The notes under the pieces were generated by a model, which was given only the letters and a program-made list of their open reading frames with translations, ran no database searches and had not been told where the DNA came from. This document shows positions 44,814 through 52,831 of a stretch of 64,000 nt of DNA, piece by piece. Location: positions 1,488,001-1,552,000 of the forward strand of contig NZ_PYHR01000002.1 in assembly GCF_003121705.1 (NCBI RefSeq), read 5' to 3'. The position numbers were made by a program, and so were the translations under genes. How positions within the stretch are numbered: position 1 is the first letter of the stretch; each line of letters begins with the position of its first letter. The DNA is from Serinibacter arcticus. Lineage in GTDB: Bacteria > Actinomycetota > Actinomycetes > Actinomycetales > Beutenbergiaceae.

Positions 44814-44825
44814 GGCGAGTGCCAG
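44799..44825. promoter_or_regulatory. CIRCE operator (HrcA binding site)
   Basis: TTAGCACTC-N9-GAGTGCCAG matches the CIRCE consensus TTAGCACTC-N9-GAGTGCTAA at 16 of 18 arm positions. It overlaps the groES promoter and lies about 100 bases from the divergent methyltransferase start. HrcA itself is not encoded in the window. Confidence 0.92.
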
Positions 44826-44926
44826 CGCCGTCGCCCCTCGGACGCGATGCGGACGTGACGTGGACGCGATGCGGACGTCCCCGGGCCGACGACCTGACCA
44901 CGGCGGGTGTCTGCAAGGATCGAGCC

Positions 44927-46180
44927 GTGGAACCCGCCAGCATCGAGCCCCTCGTCGACCCCGCCGGGTGGGCGCTGCTGGCCCAGCTCCCCCCGTACGA
45001 CCCCGCGCAGGCCCTCGCCCTCGGCACCGCGCTGCGCGACACCGGGCTCGACGCGGACCTCGTCGCGGCCGCCCTGACCCAGTCGCGGCTCCGGGCGAGG
45101 GCGGTCGCCAAGTTCGGGGACCTCGCCCAGGACATGCTGTTCACGCCCGAGGGGCTCGAGCAGGCGACCCGCCTCACGGTCGCGGCCCGGCACGCCCACC
45201 GCTTCCGCACCGCCGGCGCCACGCACGTCGCCGACCTCGGCTGCGGCATCGGCGCCGACTCGATGGCGCTGGCCGGGCTCGGGATGCGGGTGCTCGCCGT
45301 CGAACGCGATCCCGCGACGGCGATGGTCGCCTCGATCAACCTCCGCCAGCTCCCCGAGGCGCGCGTCGTGACCGGGGACGCGTTCGACGCCGACCTCACC
45401 GGGATCGACGGCGTCTGGGCCGACCCCGCCCGCCGCACCACCTCCGGGCGCCGCCTGCACGAGCTCGCGGACTACTCCCCCGCCGTCGACCGGCTCCTGG
45501 AGCTGCGCACCCGGATCCCGCGCGTCGGGCTCAAGCTCGGCCCGGGCCTGGCCCACCGCGACATCCCGTCCGACGCGCACGCCCAGTGGCTCAGCGTCGG
45601 CGGCGACGTGGTCGAGGCGAACCTCTGGTTCGGGGACCTCGCCCCCGAGGGCGCGGGGCGGTCGGCGCTCGTGATCGACGGCGCGGGCACCGGCACGACG
45701 CTCGCCGAGGCCGGGAACCCGGCCGACGCCGTCGAGCAGGCCGACGCGGGACCGCTCGGGTCCTACCTGTACGAGCCCGACGGCGCCGTCATCCGCGCCG
45801 GCCTGGTGGCCCGGGTGGCACGCGACCTCGGCGGCCACCTGATCGACCCGACGATCGCCTACGTCACGACGCCGACGCTCGCCGCGACGCCGTTCGCCAC
45901 GGCGTTCCGGGTGCTCGACCACATGCCCTTCTCCCTCAAGCGCCTCAAGACCTACCTGCGCGAGCGCGGGGTCGGCGTCCTGGAGATCAAGAAGCGCGGC
46001 TCGGCGCTCGACCCGGCGCGTCTGCGCACCCAGCTGGCCCTGCGGGGCGACGCCTCTGCCACGATCGTGCTCACGAGGATCGCGGGCGCCCCGCGCGTGC
46101 TCGTCGTCGAGCGCCCGGCACCGACCGGGCCGACGACGCCCGATCCCCCCAGCCCCGCCGTCCCGTCCGAGGAGTCCTGA
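44927..46180 (+). CDS. THUMP-like class I SAM-dependent methyltransferase
   Basis: A 417-residue protein. A Rossmann methyltransferase core begins with motif I VADLGCGIGADSMALAGLG (~residues 100-118) and continues with VLAVERDP and VWADPARRT, a DPAR motif typical of this actinobacterial family. The C-terminal ~80 residues (FSLKRLKTYLRERGVGVLEIKKRG) match a THUMP-like domain, so an RNA substrate is plausible. Start GTG 44927 has AAGGA upstream. It overlaps the next gene by one base (TGATG). Its exact target is unknown. Confidence 0.85.
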   Translation: MEPASIEPLVDPAGWALLAQLPPYDPAQALALGTALRDTGLDADLVAAALTQSRLRARAVAKFGDLAQDMLFTPEGLEQATRLTVAARHAHRFRTAGATHVADLGCGIGADSMALAGLGMRVLAVERDPATAMVASINLRQLPEARVVTGDAFDADLTGIDGVWADPARRTTSGRRLHELADYSPAVDRLLELRTRIPRVGLKLGPGLAHRDIPSDAHAQWLSVGGDVVEANLWFGDLAPEGAGRSALVIDGAGTGTTLAEAGNPADAVEQADAGPLGSYLYEPDGAVIRAGLVARVARDLGGHLIDPTIAYVTTPTLAATPFATAFRVLDHMPFSLKRLKTYLRERGVGVLEIKKRGSALDPARLRTQLALRGDASATIVLTRIAGAPRVLVVERPAPTGPTTPDPPSPAVPSEES

Positions 46181-47328
46181 TGGCAGCACCGCGCGAGATC
46201 CCGTTCGCCACCTCCCGCCGCGGCACGATCGGGCTGGAGTGGGAGCTGGCGCTCGTCGACGTCGACTCCGGCGACCTGCGCCAGGTCGCGGAGGTCGTGC
46301 TCGACGCCGTCCGGCCCGAGGGCGCCGCCGAGCACCCGCACATCAAGCAGGAGCTGCTGCTCAACACGATCGAGGTCATCTCCGGCATCAACGAGACGGT
46401 CGGCGGCGCGGCCGACGACCTCGCGCGGGCGATCGCCGAGGTCCGCGCCGTGACCGATCCGCTGCGCGTCGAGCTGATGTGCGCCGGGACGCACCCGTTC
46501 GCGCGGTGGAACCAGCAGAAGGTCACCAACAAGCAGCGCTACGCGACCCTCATCGACCGCACCCAGTGGTGGGGCCGGCAGATGCTCATCTACGGCGTCC
46601 ACGTCCACGTCGGCATCGAGGACCGGGACAAGGTGCTGCCGATCATGCGCGCCATGATGACGCTGCTGCCGCACCTGCAGTCGTTCTCGGCCTCCTCGCC
46701 GTTCTGGGGCGGGGAGGACACCGGCTACGCGTCCAACCGCGCGCTGATGTTCCAACAGCTCCCGACGGCGGGGCTCCCGTTCGACCTCGCGACCTGGCCC
46801 GAGCTGGAGCAGTACGCGGGCGACATGCTCCACACGGGCGTCATCGACGCGTTCGACGAGGTCCGGTGGGACATCCGCCCGGCGCCGCACCTGGGCACCA
46901 TCGAGGTGCGGGTGAGCGACGGCACGCCGTCGATCCTCGAGCTGCGGGCGCTGGCCGCGTTCGTGCACAGCGCGATCGAGCACTTCTCCACGATGCTCGA
47001 CGACGGCCTCGAGCTGCCGCACATGCCGGCGTGGTTCGTGCAGGAGAACAAGTGGCGCTCGGCCCGCTACGGCATGGACGCGATCATCATCCTCAACGCC
47101 GAGGGCGACGAGGAGCTGGTCAGCGACGCCGTCTCGCGCTGGATCGAGACGCTCGCGCCCGTCGCGGAGCGCCTGGGGTGCGCGCAGGACCTCGAGAACC
47201 TCCGCGTCATCATGCGTCGCGGGGCGTCCTACCAGCGCCAGCGCGCGGTGGCGCGCCGGTCCTCGGGGGCGCTGGACGCCGTCGTGAGCTCGCTGGTGCG
47301 GGAGATGCGGGCGGGCACGCCCCTCTGA
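46180..47328 (+). CDS. YbdK-type carboxylate-amine ligase (glutamate-cysteine ligase 2 family)
   Basis: A 382-residue member of the GCS2/YbdK family of ATP-dependent carboxylate-amine ligases. It has GTIGLEWELALVDVDSGDL at the start (E-x-E metal-binding area), ELLLNTIEVISGIN, THPFARWNQQKVT, YGVHVHVGIEDRDKVLPI and WDIRPAPHLGTIEVRVSD. YbdK has weak gamma-glutamyl-cysteine ligase activity; the natural role in actinobacteria, which use mycothiol, is not established. Start ATG 46180 follows GAGGAG and overlaps the methyltransferase stop. A 22-bp-period repeat array follows. Confidence 0.88.
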   Translation: MAAPREIPFATSRRGTIGLEWELALVDVDSGDLRQVAEVVLDAVRPEGAAEHPHIKQELLLNTIEVISGINETVGGAADDLARAIAEVRAVTDPLRVELMCAGTHPFARWNQQKVTNKQRYATLIDRTQWWGRQMLIYGVHVHVGIEDRDKVLPIMRAMMTLLPHLQSFSASSPFWGGEDTGYASNRALMFQQLPTAGLPFDLATWPELEQYAGDMLHTGVIDAFDEVRWDIRPAPHLGTIEVRVSDGTPSILELRALAAFVHSAIEHFSTMLDDGLELPHMPAWFVQENKWRSARYGMDAIIILNAEGDEELVSDAVSRWIETLAPVAERLGCAQDLENLRVIMRRGASYQRQRAVARRSSGALDAVVSSLVREMRAGTPL

Positions 47329-47333
47329 CGGGC

Positions 47334-47399
47334 CGCCCCACGAGGGGGTACTTCCCGCCCCTCCAGGGGGCACTTCCCGCCCCTCCAGGGGGCACTTCC
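47334..47399. repeat. Tandem array, 22-bp period (array B)
   Basis: Three 22-base units (47334, 47356, 47378). Units 2 and 3 are identical and read CGCCCCTCCAGGGGG then CACTTCC; unit 1 has ACGAG in place of TCCAG and TAC in place of CAC. On the minus strand each unit contains GGAAGTGCCCCCTGGAG, a self-complementary CCCC/GGGG mini-hairpin. It lies between converging genes. Confidence 0.9.
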
Positions 47400-47425
47400 C
47401 GTCGATCGCCCGGCGACCGGGGCGC

Positions 47426-48103
47426 TCAGCCCTCCCCGAGCGCGAGCTGCGCCCTCACCCCGTCGACGCCGTGCCGCTCGACGTCCGCGCCCAGCAGCCT
47501 CCGGTGCTCCTCGACCGACGCGGCCCAGCGCTCGCGCGTGATCCGGTACCGCCGCAGCACCGCCGCCTCGCCCTCGCGCACGGTGAGCTCCTCGCCGTTG
47601 AGCTCGTAGCCGACCCGTTCCGAGACGGCGCACGACGCCGGGTTGTCAGCGAACGCCGTCGACGTCACCTCCCGCGCCCCCAGCCCGGCGAACATCAGGT
47701 GCAGCATCAGCACCCGCATGCGTCGGCCGCGGCCGCGGCCCTGGTGCTCGCCGCCGAGCCACGACCCGGTCTCGACGCTGCGCCGCACCCCGTAGGCCGA
47801 GCCGCTCGCCGCCTGGATCCCGACCGGCTCCCCGTCCAGGAGGACGGCGAGCTCCAGCGTGAGCCGCTCCGGCCCGACGGCGCCGCGCACGCCCCACTGG
47901 TAGGTCACGACGCTGCGGGCCACCTGCTCCGGTCCACCCCGCGTCCACGGGAACGTGAACGGCATAGCGTCGTCGGCGTGGATCCCGCGGGAGGCGAGAT
48001 CGGCGAGCCGCACCAGCAGGTCGTCGTCGATCCAGCGCAGCTCGAGGTCGCCGGCCGTCGCGCGCAGCGCCGAGGCGGGCCAGAGGGCGGCGAGGCTCGA
48101 CAT
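47426..48103 (-). CDS. GNAT family N-acetyltransferase (RimJ/RimL-like)
   Basis: A 225-residue acetyltransferase. The core motif A is seen as SWLGGEHQGRGRGRRMRVLML (centre GGEHQGRGRGRRMR, ~residues 118-131), preceded by GEPVGIQAASG and followed by TSTAFADNPASCAVSERVGYE, the motif B asparagine-rich segment of RimJ/RimL-type enzymes. Substrate unknown. Start ATG 48103; an in-frame ATG nine bases upstream is equally possible. It follows tsaD on the minus strand with a 149-base gap that carries repeat array C. Confidence 0.85.
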   Translation of the reverse strand: MSSLAALWPASALRATAGDLELRWIDDDLLVRLADLASRGIHADDAMPFTFPWTRGGPEQVARSVVTYQWGVRGAVGPERLTLELAVLLDGEPVGIQAASGSAYGVRRSVETGSWLGGEHQGRGRGRRMRVLMLHLMFAGLGAREVTSTAFADNPASCAVSERVGYELNGEELTVREGEAAVLRRYRITRERWAASVEEHRRLLGADVERHGVDGVRAQLALGEG

Positions 48104-48170
48104 GGTCCCCATCCTGTCAACGACGGCGACCGGGCGGCGTCGTCGGCGCGATCGCTCGCGTGAACGTCGC

Positions 48171-48235
48171 GAACCACCCCCGCGTACGTCTGGAACCACC
48201 CCCGCGTACGGCGGAAAGGACCCCCTCGAGGCTTG
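48171..48235. repeat. Tandem array, 22-bp period (array C)
   Basis: GAACCACCCCCGCGTACG occurs at 48171-48188 and, identically, at 48193-48210, a 22-base period. A third, diverged unit follows at about 48214 (GAAAGGACCCCCTCGAGG) whose right half matches the units of array D. It is non-coding, between tsaD and the GNAT gene. Confidence 0.8.
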
Positions 48236-48252
48236 CGCGGCGGGGCGAGGCG

Positions 48253-49314
48253 TCAGGCGTGCGCCGGCACGGCGACCAGCGACAGCGACATCGAGGAGTC
48301 GACCGCGAGGTCGAGGGGCGACGGCGCGACGCCGGCCCGCACCAGCGCCGACCCGAGCGCGGCGATCATGGCACCGTTGTCCGTGCAGTACCGGATCGGC
48401 GGTATCCGCACCTCGACGCCCGCCTCCTCGCACCGCTGCGCCGCCAGCTCCCGCAGCCGTGAGTTCGCCGAGAAGCCGCCACCGATCACGAGCGTGGAGA
48501 CGTCGTGCTCGGCGCACGCCCGGAGGGTCTTGGTGACCAGCACGTCGGCGACAGCCTCCGAGAACGACGCCGCGACATCGGCCTTCGACCACTCCTCGCC
48601 CGCGTCCGTCCGGCCCTCGATGTAGCGCGCGACGGCGGTCTTGAGCCCCGAGAAGGAGAAGTCGTACGGGTGCCGCGCGAGCTCGCGCCCCTTCGACAGG
48701 CCGCGCGGGAACGCGATGGCGCGGGGGTCGCCCTCCTTGGCCAGCCGGTCGACGTGCGGACCGCCCGGATAGGGCAGCCCGAGCAGCCGGCCCACCTTGT
48801 CGAACGCCTCACCGGCAGCGTCGTCGAGCGTCTGCCCGAGCTCGACGACATCGGTCGCGATGTCGTTCACGAGCAGCAGCGAGGAGTGCCCGCCCGAGAC
48901 GACCAGGGCGAGGAACCGCTCGGGGAACGCGCCGTGCACGAGCTCGTCGACGGCCGCGTGCCCCACGACGTGGTTCACCCCGTAGAGCGGCAGGCCGAGG
49001 CCGAGCGCGAGCGCCTTCGCCCCCGCCGTCCCCACGGTCAACGAGCCGACGAGACCCGGTCCGGAGGCGACGGCGATCGCGTCGACGTCGGCCAGCGTCA
49101 CCTCCGCAGCGGCGAGCGCCTGCGTGATCGTGGGGCGGAGCGCCTCGAGGTGGGCGCGGGAGGCGACCTCCGGCACGATGCCGCCGTAGCGCGCGTGCTC
49201 GTCCATCGAGGACGCCGTCACGTCCGCCAGCAGGGTGCGCCCACGCACGAGCGCGACCCCGGTCTCGTCACAGGTCGACTCGATGCCCAGCACCAGCGGT
49301 TCAGTCACGGCCAC
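48253..49314 (-). CDS. tsaD: tRNA N6-threonylcarbamoyladenosine transferase TsaD
   Basis: A 353-residue ASKHA-fold protein that, with TsaB and TsaE, transfers the threonylcarbamoyl group to A37 of ANN-decoding tRNAs. Visible: [15 protein letters not shown] (~residues 9-23), the metal-binding NHVVGHA (~113-119), [31 protein letters not shown] and [11 protein letters not shown]. Start is one of two GTGs (49314 or 49308). In this window tsaE and tsaB are in the next minus-strand unit, separated only by the plus-strand nitroreductase. Confidence 0.96.
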   Translation of the reverse strand: MAVTEPLVLGIESTCDETGVALVRGRTLLADVTASSMDEHARYGGIVPEVASRAHLEALRPTITQALAAAEVTLADVDAIAVASGPGLVGSLTVGTAGAKALALGLGLPLYGVNHVVGHAAVDELVHGAFPERFLALVVSGGHSSLLLVNDIATDVVELGQTLDDAAGEAFDKVGRLLGLPYPGGPHVDRLAKEGDPRAIAFPRGLSKGRELARHPYDFSFSGLKTAVARYIEGRTDAGEEWSKADVAASFSEAVADVLVTKTLRACAEHDVSTLVIGGGFSANSRLRELAAQRCEEAGVEVRIPPIRYCTDNGAMIAALGSALVRAGVAPSPLDLAVDSSMSLSLVAVPAHA

Positions 49315-49330
49315 CGAGCCTACTCGGCGT

Positions 49331-49358
49331 CCGCCGTGTGAGGGCCGTCACACGGCGG
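49331..49358. promoter_or_regulatory. Perfect CRP/GlxR consensus site in a divergent promoter region
   Basis: An 11-base perfect inverted repeat, CCGCCGTGTGA-N6-TCACACGGCGG, whose core TGTGA-N6-TCACA is the exact CRP-family consensus. It lies in the 78-base gap between the tsaD start (minus) and the RutE-like nitroreductase (plus), 35 bases before the latter's ATG. A cAMP-responsive CRP/GlxR protein is the obvious candidate; it is not encoded here. Confidence 0.72.
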
Positions 49359-49392
49359 AATCCTCGCCGCGCGGGTGGTTGTTGTTTCAAGC

Positions 49393-50004
49393 ATGACGAC
49401 TCTCGCGTCCCCCCTCGCCCTCGACGACGCCGCGCTCGACCTGCTCTTCCGCGACGCCCGCTCCGTCAACGCCTTCGCCGAGCGTGAGGTCGACCCCGCC
49501 GAGATCCAGGCGGCCTACGACCTCCTGCGCTGGGCCCCGACGGCGATGAACACCTCCCCGCTCCGGCTCGCCGTCGTCCCCCGCGGCCGGCAGCGCGAGC
49601 GCCTGGCCTCCCACATGAGCGAGGGCAACCGCGCCAAGACGCTGGCCGCGCCGCTCACCGTCGTCGCCGCGTCCGACCCGGCGTTCCACACACACCTCGA
49701 CGTCCTCGCGCCGCACCGCACCGGACTGGCCGAGTCGCTGGAGCCGCAGGCCGAACGCCGCGAGGGCATGGCGCGGACCAACGCCCTGATCCAGGTGGGT
49801 TACCTCGTCCTCGCGCTGCGCTCGCGCGGGCTGCACGTCGGACCGATGGGCGGCTTCGACACCGCCGGCGTCGACGCCGACCTGCTGGCGGACCAGGGCT
49901 GGCGCAGCCAGCTCGTGCTGAACGTCGGGTGGGAGGCAGCCGAGGGCGGCATCCACCCCCGCGCGGCTCGCCTCGAGGCGAGCGACGCCGTCGCCGTCCT
50001 CTGA
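49393..50004 (+). CDS. RutE-like nitroreductase family protein (malonic semialdehyde reductase type)
   Basis: A 203-residue flavin-dependent nitroreductase of the RutE/HadB subgroup. Typical features: LFRDARSVNAF (~residues 15-25), LRWAPTAMNTSPLRLAVV (~46-63), a central PHRTGLAESLEPQAERREGMARTNA segment and HVGPMGGFD (~151-159). RutE reduces malonic semialdehyde to 3-hydroxypropionate in pyrimidine degradation, but no other rut genes are here, so the substrate is open. I chose ATG 49393. A perfect CRP-type palindrome lies just upstream, so regulation by a CRP/GlxR protein is likely. Confidence 0.85.
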   Translation: MTTLASPLALDDAALDLLFRDARSVNAFAEREVDPAEIQAAYDLLRWAPTAMNTSPLRLAVVPRGRQRERLASHMSEGNRAKTLAAPLTVVAASDPAFHTHLDVLAPHRTGLAESLEPQAERREGMARTNALIQVGYLVLALRSRGLHVGPMGGFDTAGVDADLLADQGWRSQLVLNVGWEAAEGGIHPRAARLEASDAVAVL

Positions 50005-50037
50005 CGACGCCCGGACGCGCTGGGATCGATCCCGCGC

Positions 50038-50103
50038 GGGGCAGTAAGTGCCCCCTGGTGGGGCAGTAAGCACCCCCTCGAGGGGCGCTAAGTACCCCCT
50101 CGT
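50038..50103. repeat. Tandem array, 22-bp period (array D)
   Basis: Three 22-base units at 50038, 50060 and 50082, each starting GGGGC, then three variable bases, then AAG and CCCCCT with a four-base end (GGT, CGA or CGT). A partial fourth unit follows. Each unit can fold as CCCC-NNN-GGGG with its neighbour. It lies between the converging nitroreductase and RimI-rhodanese genes. Its sequence is the same family as array B. Confidence 0.9.
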
Positions 50104-50117
50104 GGGGGTGGGCGGGC

Positions 50118-51530
50118 TCAGTCCCCCGTTGCGACCTCGCGCTCCGGGTCGTTGGCCCACTGCGAGAACGAGCCCGGGTACAGCGCCGCCTCCACCCCGA
50201 TCGAGGCCAGCACCGCCACCTGGTGCGCCGCGGTGACGCCCGAGCCGCAGTAGACGGCGACGTCGACACCGGGCCGGACCTCGAGCCCGGCGAACCGCGC
50301 CACCAGGTCCTCGGGCTCCAGCAGCCAGCCGTCGAGCGTGAGGTTGCCGCGTGTCGGGGCGCTGCGCGCCCCCGGCACGTGTCCGGCGCGCGGGTCGACC
50401 GGCTCGACGGCGCCCGTGAACCGCTCGTGGTCGCGGGCGTCGAGGAGGACGCCCGGGTAGTCGGCCACCTCGTCGGCCGTGACCGTCGCCAGCCCGCCCG
50501 GACGGACGACGACGGCGCCCGGCCGGGGCCGCACGAAGCCGTCCTCGAGGTGGTGGCCGGCGCCGACCCAGGCGCGCAGCCCGCCGTCGACGATGCGCAC
50601 GTCGGCGACCCCCGCCCAGCGCAGCAGCCACCACGCGCGCGCGGCCGACGTCCCACCGGTGTCGTCGTAGACCAGGACGGTCGAGCCGTCGTCGATGCCC
50701 CACCGGCGGGCGGTCGCCTGCAGGTCCTCCGCGGTGGGCAGCGGGTGGCGCCCCTCCTCCGGCGAGGGCGTCGAAGCCAGCTCGGCGTCGAGGTCAACGT
50801 AGACGGCGCCCGGCAGGTGGCCGCGCACGTAGACGGCCGAGCCGTCGGTCTGCCCCAGCGCCCAGCGCACGTCGAGCACCACCGGCGGATGCTCGCTCCA
50901 GATCAGGTCGTGCGCGGCGTCGACGTCGATGAAGACGCGCTCGCGCGCGGACACCGGCGCGTGCGCGCCGCCGTCCCGCCGGCCGCCCGCCCCGTCGGCC
51001 GGGCGCTCGTCCGCGATCCCGGCGTGGTCGCCCAGGGCGCCCTCGCCGTCGGACCCCGCGGTCGTCTCGGCGCCGACCACACCGACGCGGCGCACGAGGT
51101 CGAGCCGCATCACGACGGCGTCCGCCCCCTCGGGCTGGTAGTACCGCTTGCGCAGCCCCACCCGCACGAACCCGGCGTTGCGGTAGAGCTGCTGCGCACC
51201 GCCGTCGTGGGCCCGCACCTCGAGGAAGAGCTCGCGCGCGCCGGCCTCGCGGGCCGCGGCGAGCAGGGCGTCCAGCAGGGCCGTCGCCACGCCCCGCCGC
51301 CGCGCCTGCGGGGCGACGCCGACGGTCATGATCGTCCACTCGGGGTCGAGCGCGACTCCGCCGTAGCCCAGCAGCGCGCCGTCGTCGTCGACCGCCGCGA
51401 GGTAGGTGCGGTCGTCGCGGGCGAGCTCGTCGACGTAGGTCTGCCGCGACCAGGCGCCGACGCCGAACAGCTCGGGCTCCAGCTCCTCGACACGGTCGAG
51501 GTCGCGCGGCTCCAGCGCTCGCATCTGCAT
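50118..51530 (-). CDS. Fusion of RimI-type N-acetyltransferase and tandem-rhodanese sulfurtransferase
   Basis: A 470-residue two-part protein in one frame. Residues ~1-147 are a RimI GNAT domain (MQMRALEPRDLDRVEELE; TVGVAPQARRRGVATALLDA; GAQQLYRNAGFVRVGLRKRYY), which in other bacteria acetylates the N-terminus of ribosomal protein S18. After a ~45-residue Gly/Asp-rich linker, residues ~195-470 are an SseA-type sulfurtransferase: an inactive rhodanese repeat (PPVVLDVRW; GHLPGAVYVDLD) and an active one with CGSGVTAAH (~431). A GTG at the domain boundary has no ribosome binding site, so one long protein is favoured. It follows tsaB by 4 bases. Confidence 0.84.
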   Translation of the reverse strand: MQMRALEPRDLDRVEELEPELFGVGAWSRQTYVDELARDDRTYLAAVDDDGALLGYGGVALDPEWTIMTVGVAPQARRRGVATALLDALLAAAREAGARELFLEVRAHDGGAQQLYRNAGFVRVGLRKRYYQPEGADAVVMRLDLVRRVGVVGAETTAGSDGEGALGDHAGIADERPADGAGGRRDGGAHAPVSARERVFIDVDAAHDLIWSEHPPVVLDVRWALGQTDGSAVYVRGHLPGAVYVDLDAELASTPSPEEGRHPLPTAEDLQATARRWGIDDGSTVLVYDDTGGTSAARAWWLLRWAGVADVRIVDGGLRAWVGAGHHLEDGFVRPRPGAVVVRPGGLATVTADEVADYPGVLLDARDHERFTGAVEPVDPRAGHVPGARSAPTRGNLTLDGWLLEPEDLVARFAGLEVRPGVDVAVYCGSGVTAAHQVAVLASIGVEAALYPGSFSQWANDPEREVATGD

Positions 51531-51534
51531 CGGG

Positions 51535-52251
51535 TCAGTCCTTCGGGGTGGTGACGGTCGGGGCGGGGGGAAGGTCGGGCGGGGACGTCTCGAGTGCCCC
51601 CGGCACGCCGTGGACGTCGGGGCGTCGCAGGTACAGCGGCGTGAGCGGCACGGGCTCGCCGGCGGCGACGCGGGCCGCCGCGAGGTGGGCGAGGTGCTCG
51701 GGCTGCAGCTGCGTGCCGCCGGGGACGGCCTCGCCGTAGGCGTCGGGGTAGAGCGCCGCGGCGGTCCCGACGCTCGGCACCGGGGCGCCGTCGACGACGG
51801 GACGGTGGACCGCGAGGTCGCCCTCGCGGCGCAGCCCGCCGGGGGCGGTCTCGTCGCGCGCGTACGCGGCCGTGTAGACCTCGCGACGGCGGGCGTCGGT
51901 CGCCACGAACACCCGGGTGAGCGCGGGGTCGGCCGCGAGGGCGCCCGCCGCCCAGGCGTCGAGGCTCGGCACGCCCCAGACGGGGACGCCGGTCGCGAGC
52001 GCCAGCATCTCCGCCGTCGCGAGACCGACCCGCAGCCCCGTGAACGGGGCGGGTCCGGTGCCGACGGCGATCGCGTCCAGGTCCTCCGGCGTCAGGCCGG
52101 CCTCGGCCAGGACCTCGGCGACGAGGGGGGCGATGTGCTCGGCGTGCGCGCGGGGATCCTCGGTGGAACGGGCGGCGACCACGTCTCCGTCGGAGACGAG
52201 GGCCACGCGGGTTCCGCTCGAGGTGTCGAGCGCGAGGATGACGTCACTCAC
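51535..52251 (-). CDS. tsaB: tRNA threonylcarbamoyladenosine biosynthesis protein TsaB
   Basis: A 238-residue TsaB. It starts with VILALDTSSGTRVALV (residues ~4-19), then GTGPAPFTGLRVGLATAEMLAL (~65-86), the conserved TsaB signature, and VPVWGVPSLDAWAAG. It is the inactive paralogue of TsaD and scaffolds the t6A complex. Start GTG 52251 follows TGGAGGG. There is a 79-base gap after tsaE and a 4-base gap before the RimI fusion, matching the usual tsaE-tsaB-rimI order. Confidence 0.94.
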   Translation of the reverse strand: MSDVILALDTSSGTRVALVSDGDVVAARSTEDPRAHAEHIAPLVAEVLAEAGLTPEDLDAIAVGTGPAPFTGLRVGLATAEMLALATGVPVWGVPSLDAWAAGALAADPALTRVFVATDARRREVYTAAYARDETAPGGLRREGDLAVHRPVVDGAPVPSVGTAAALYPDAYGEAVPGGTQLQPEHLAHLAAARVAAGEPVPLTPLYLRRPDVHGVPGALETSPPDLPPAPTVTTPKD

Positions 52252-52330
52252 GCCCTCCAGACTAGGCGCTGGCGGGCGGGGGCCGGTCGATCGCCCGACC
52301 GCCGTCCGCCTGCCGTCCGACGGCGAGGGC

Positions 52331-52831
52331 TCAGCCGGCCAGGGCCGCGGCGAGGTCGACGCCCGCCCACCGGGCGCCGACGCCCCGCACCGTGACCTGC
52401 CGCCCGGCGTCGACGGCGTCGCCGCGGGCACGGTCGATCGCGATCTCGAGGCGGTCGTCGCTGAGCGTCTCCGTCAGCCCCGCACCCCACTCGACGACGG
52501 TGACGGAGTCCTCGAGGGAGGCGTCCAGGTCGAGCGCGTCGAGCTCGGTGAGACCGCCGAGCCGGTAGGCGTCCACGTGCACCAGGGCGGGGCCGTCCGC
52601 GAGCGAGGGGTGCTCGCGGGCGATGACGAAGGTCGGGGAGGCGACCTGGCCGCGGACGCCGAGCGCACGGCCGAGGCCCTGCGTGAGCGTGGTCTTCCCG
52701 GCGCCGAGGTCACCGGTGAGGATCACGAGGTCGCCCGCGCGCAGCACCGCGGCGAGCCGCTCCCCCAGCGCCGTCGTGGCCTCGTGGTCGACCAGGTGGA
52801 CGCGGACCAGGCCCTCGTCCGCCGTCACCAC
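52331..52831 (-). CDS. tsaE: tRNA threonylcarbamoyladenosine biosynthesis ATPase TsaE
   Basis: A 166-residue P-loop ATPase with Walker A LTGDLGAGKTTLTQGLGRAL (~residues 38-57), followed by SPTFVIAREH and the Walker B-like VHVDAYRLGG and VVEWGAGL (the conserved EW). It drives turnover of the TsaB-TsaD complex. Start is GTG 52831 or 52828; the latter overlaps the alr stop as GTGA. Confidence 0.94.
   Translation of the reverse strand: MVTADEGLVRVHLVDHEATTALGERLAAVLRAGDLVILTGDLGAGKTTLTQGLGRALGVRGQVASPTFVIAREHPSLADGPALVHVDAYRLGGLTELDALDLDASLEDSVTVVEWGAGLTETLSDDRLEIAIDRARGDAVDAGRQVTVRGVGARWAGVDLAAALAG

Noticed and set aside
46180-47328. EgtA, the glutamate-cysteine ligase of ergothioneine biosynthesis
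   Set aside because: It belongs to the broader GCS2/YbdK group, but no egtB, egtC, egtD or egtE is nearby, and the ergothioneine operon here is catabolic.
49331-49358. A transcription terminator
   Set aside because: The palindrome lies between diverging genes, where no terminator is needed, and its core is exactly the CRP consensus.
50038-50103. CRISPR arrays at the 22-bp tandem repeats
   Set aside because: Units are directly adjacent with no unique spacers, are shorter than CRISPR repeats, and no cas genes are present.
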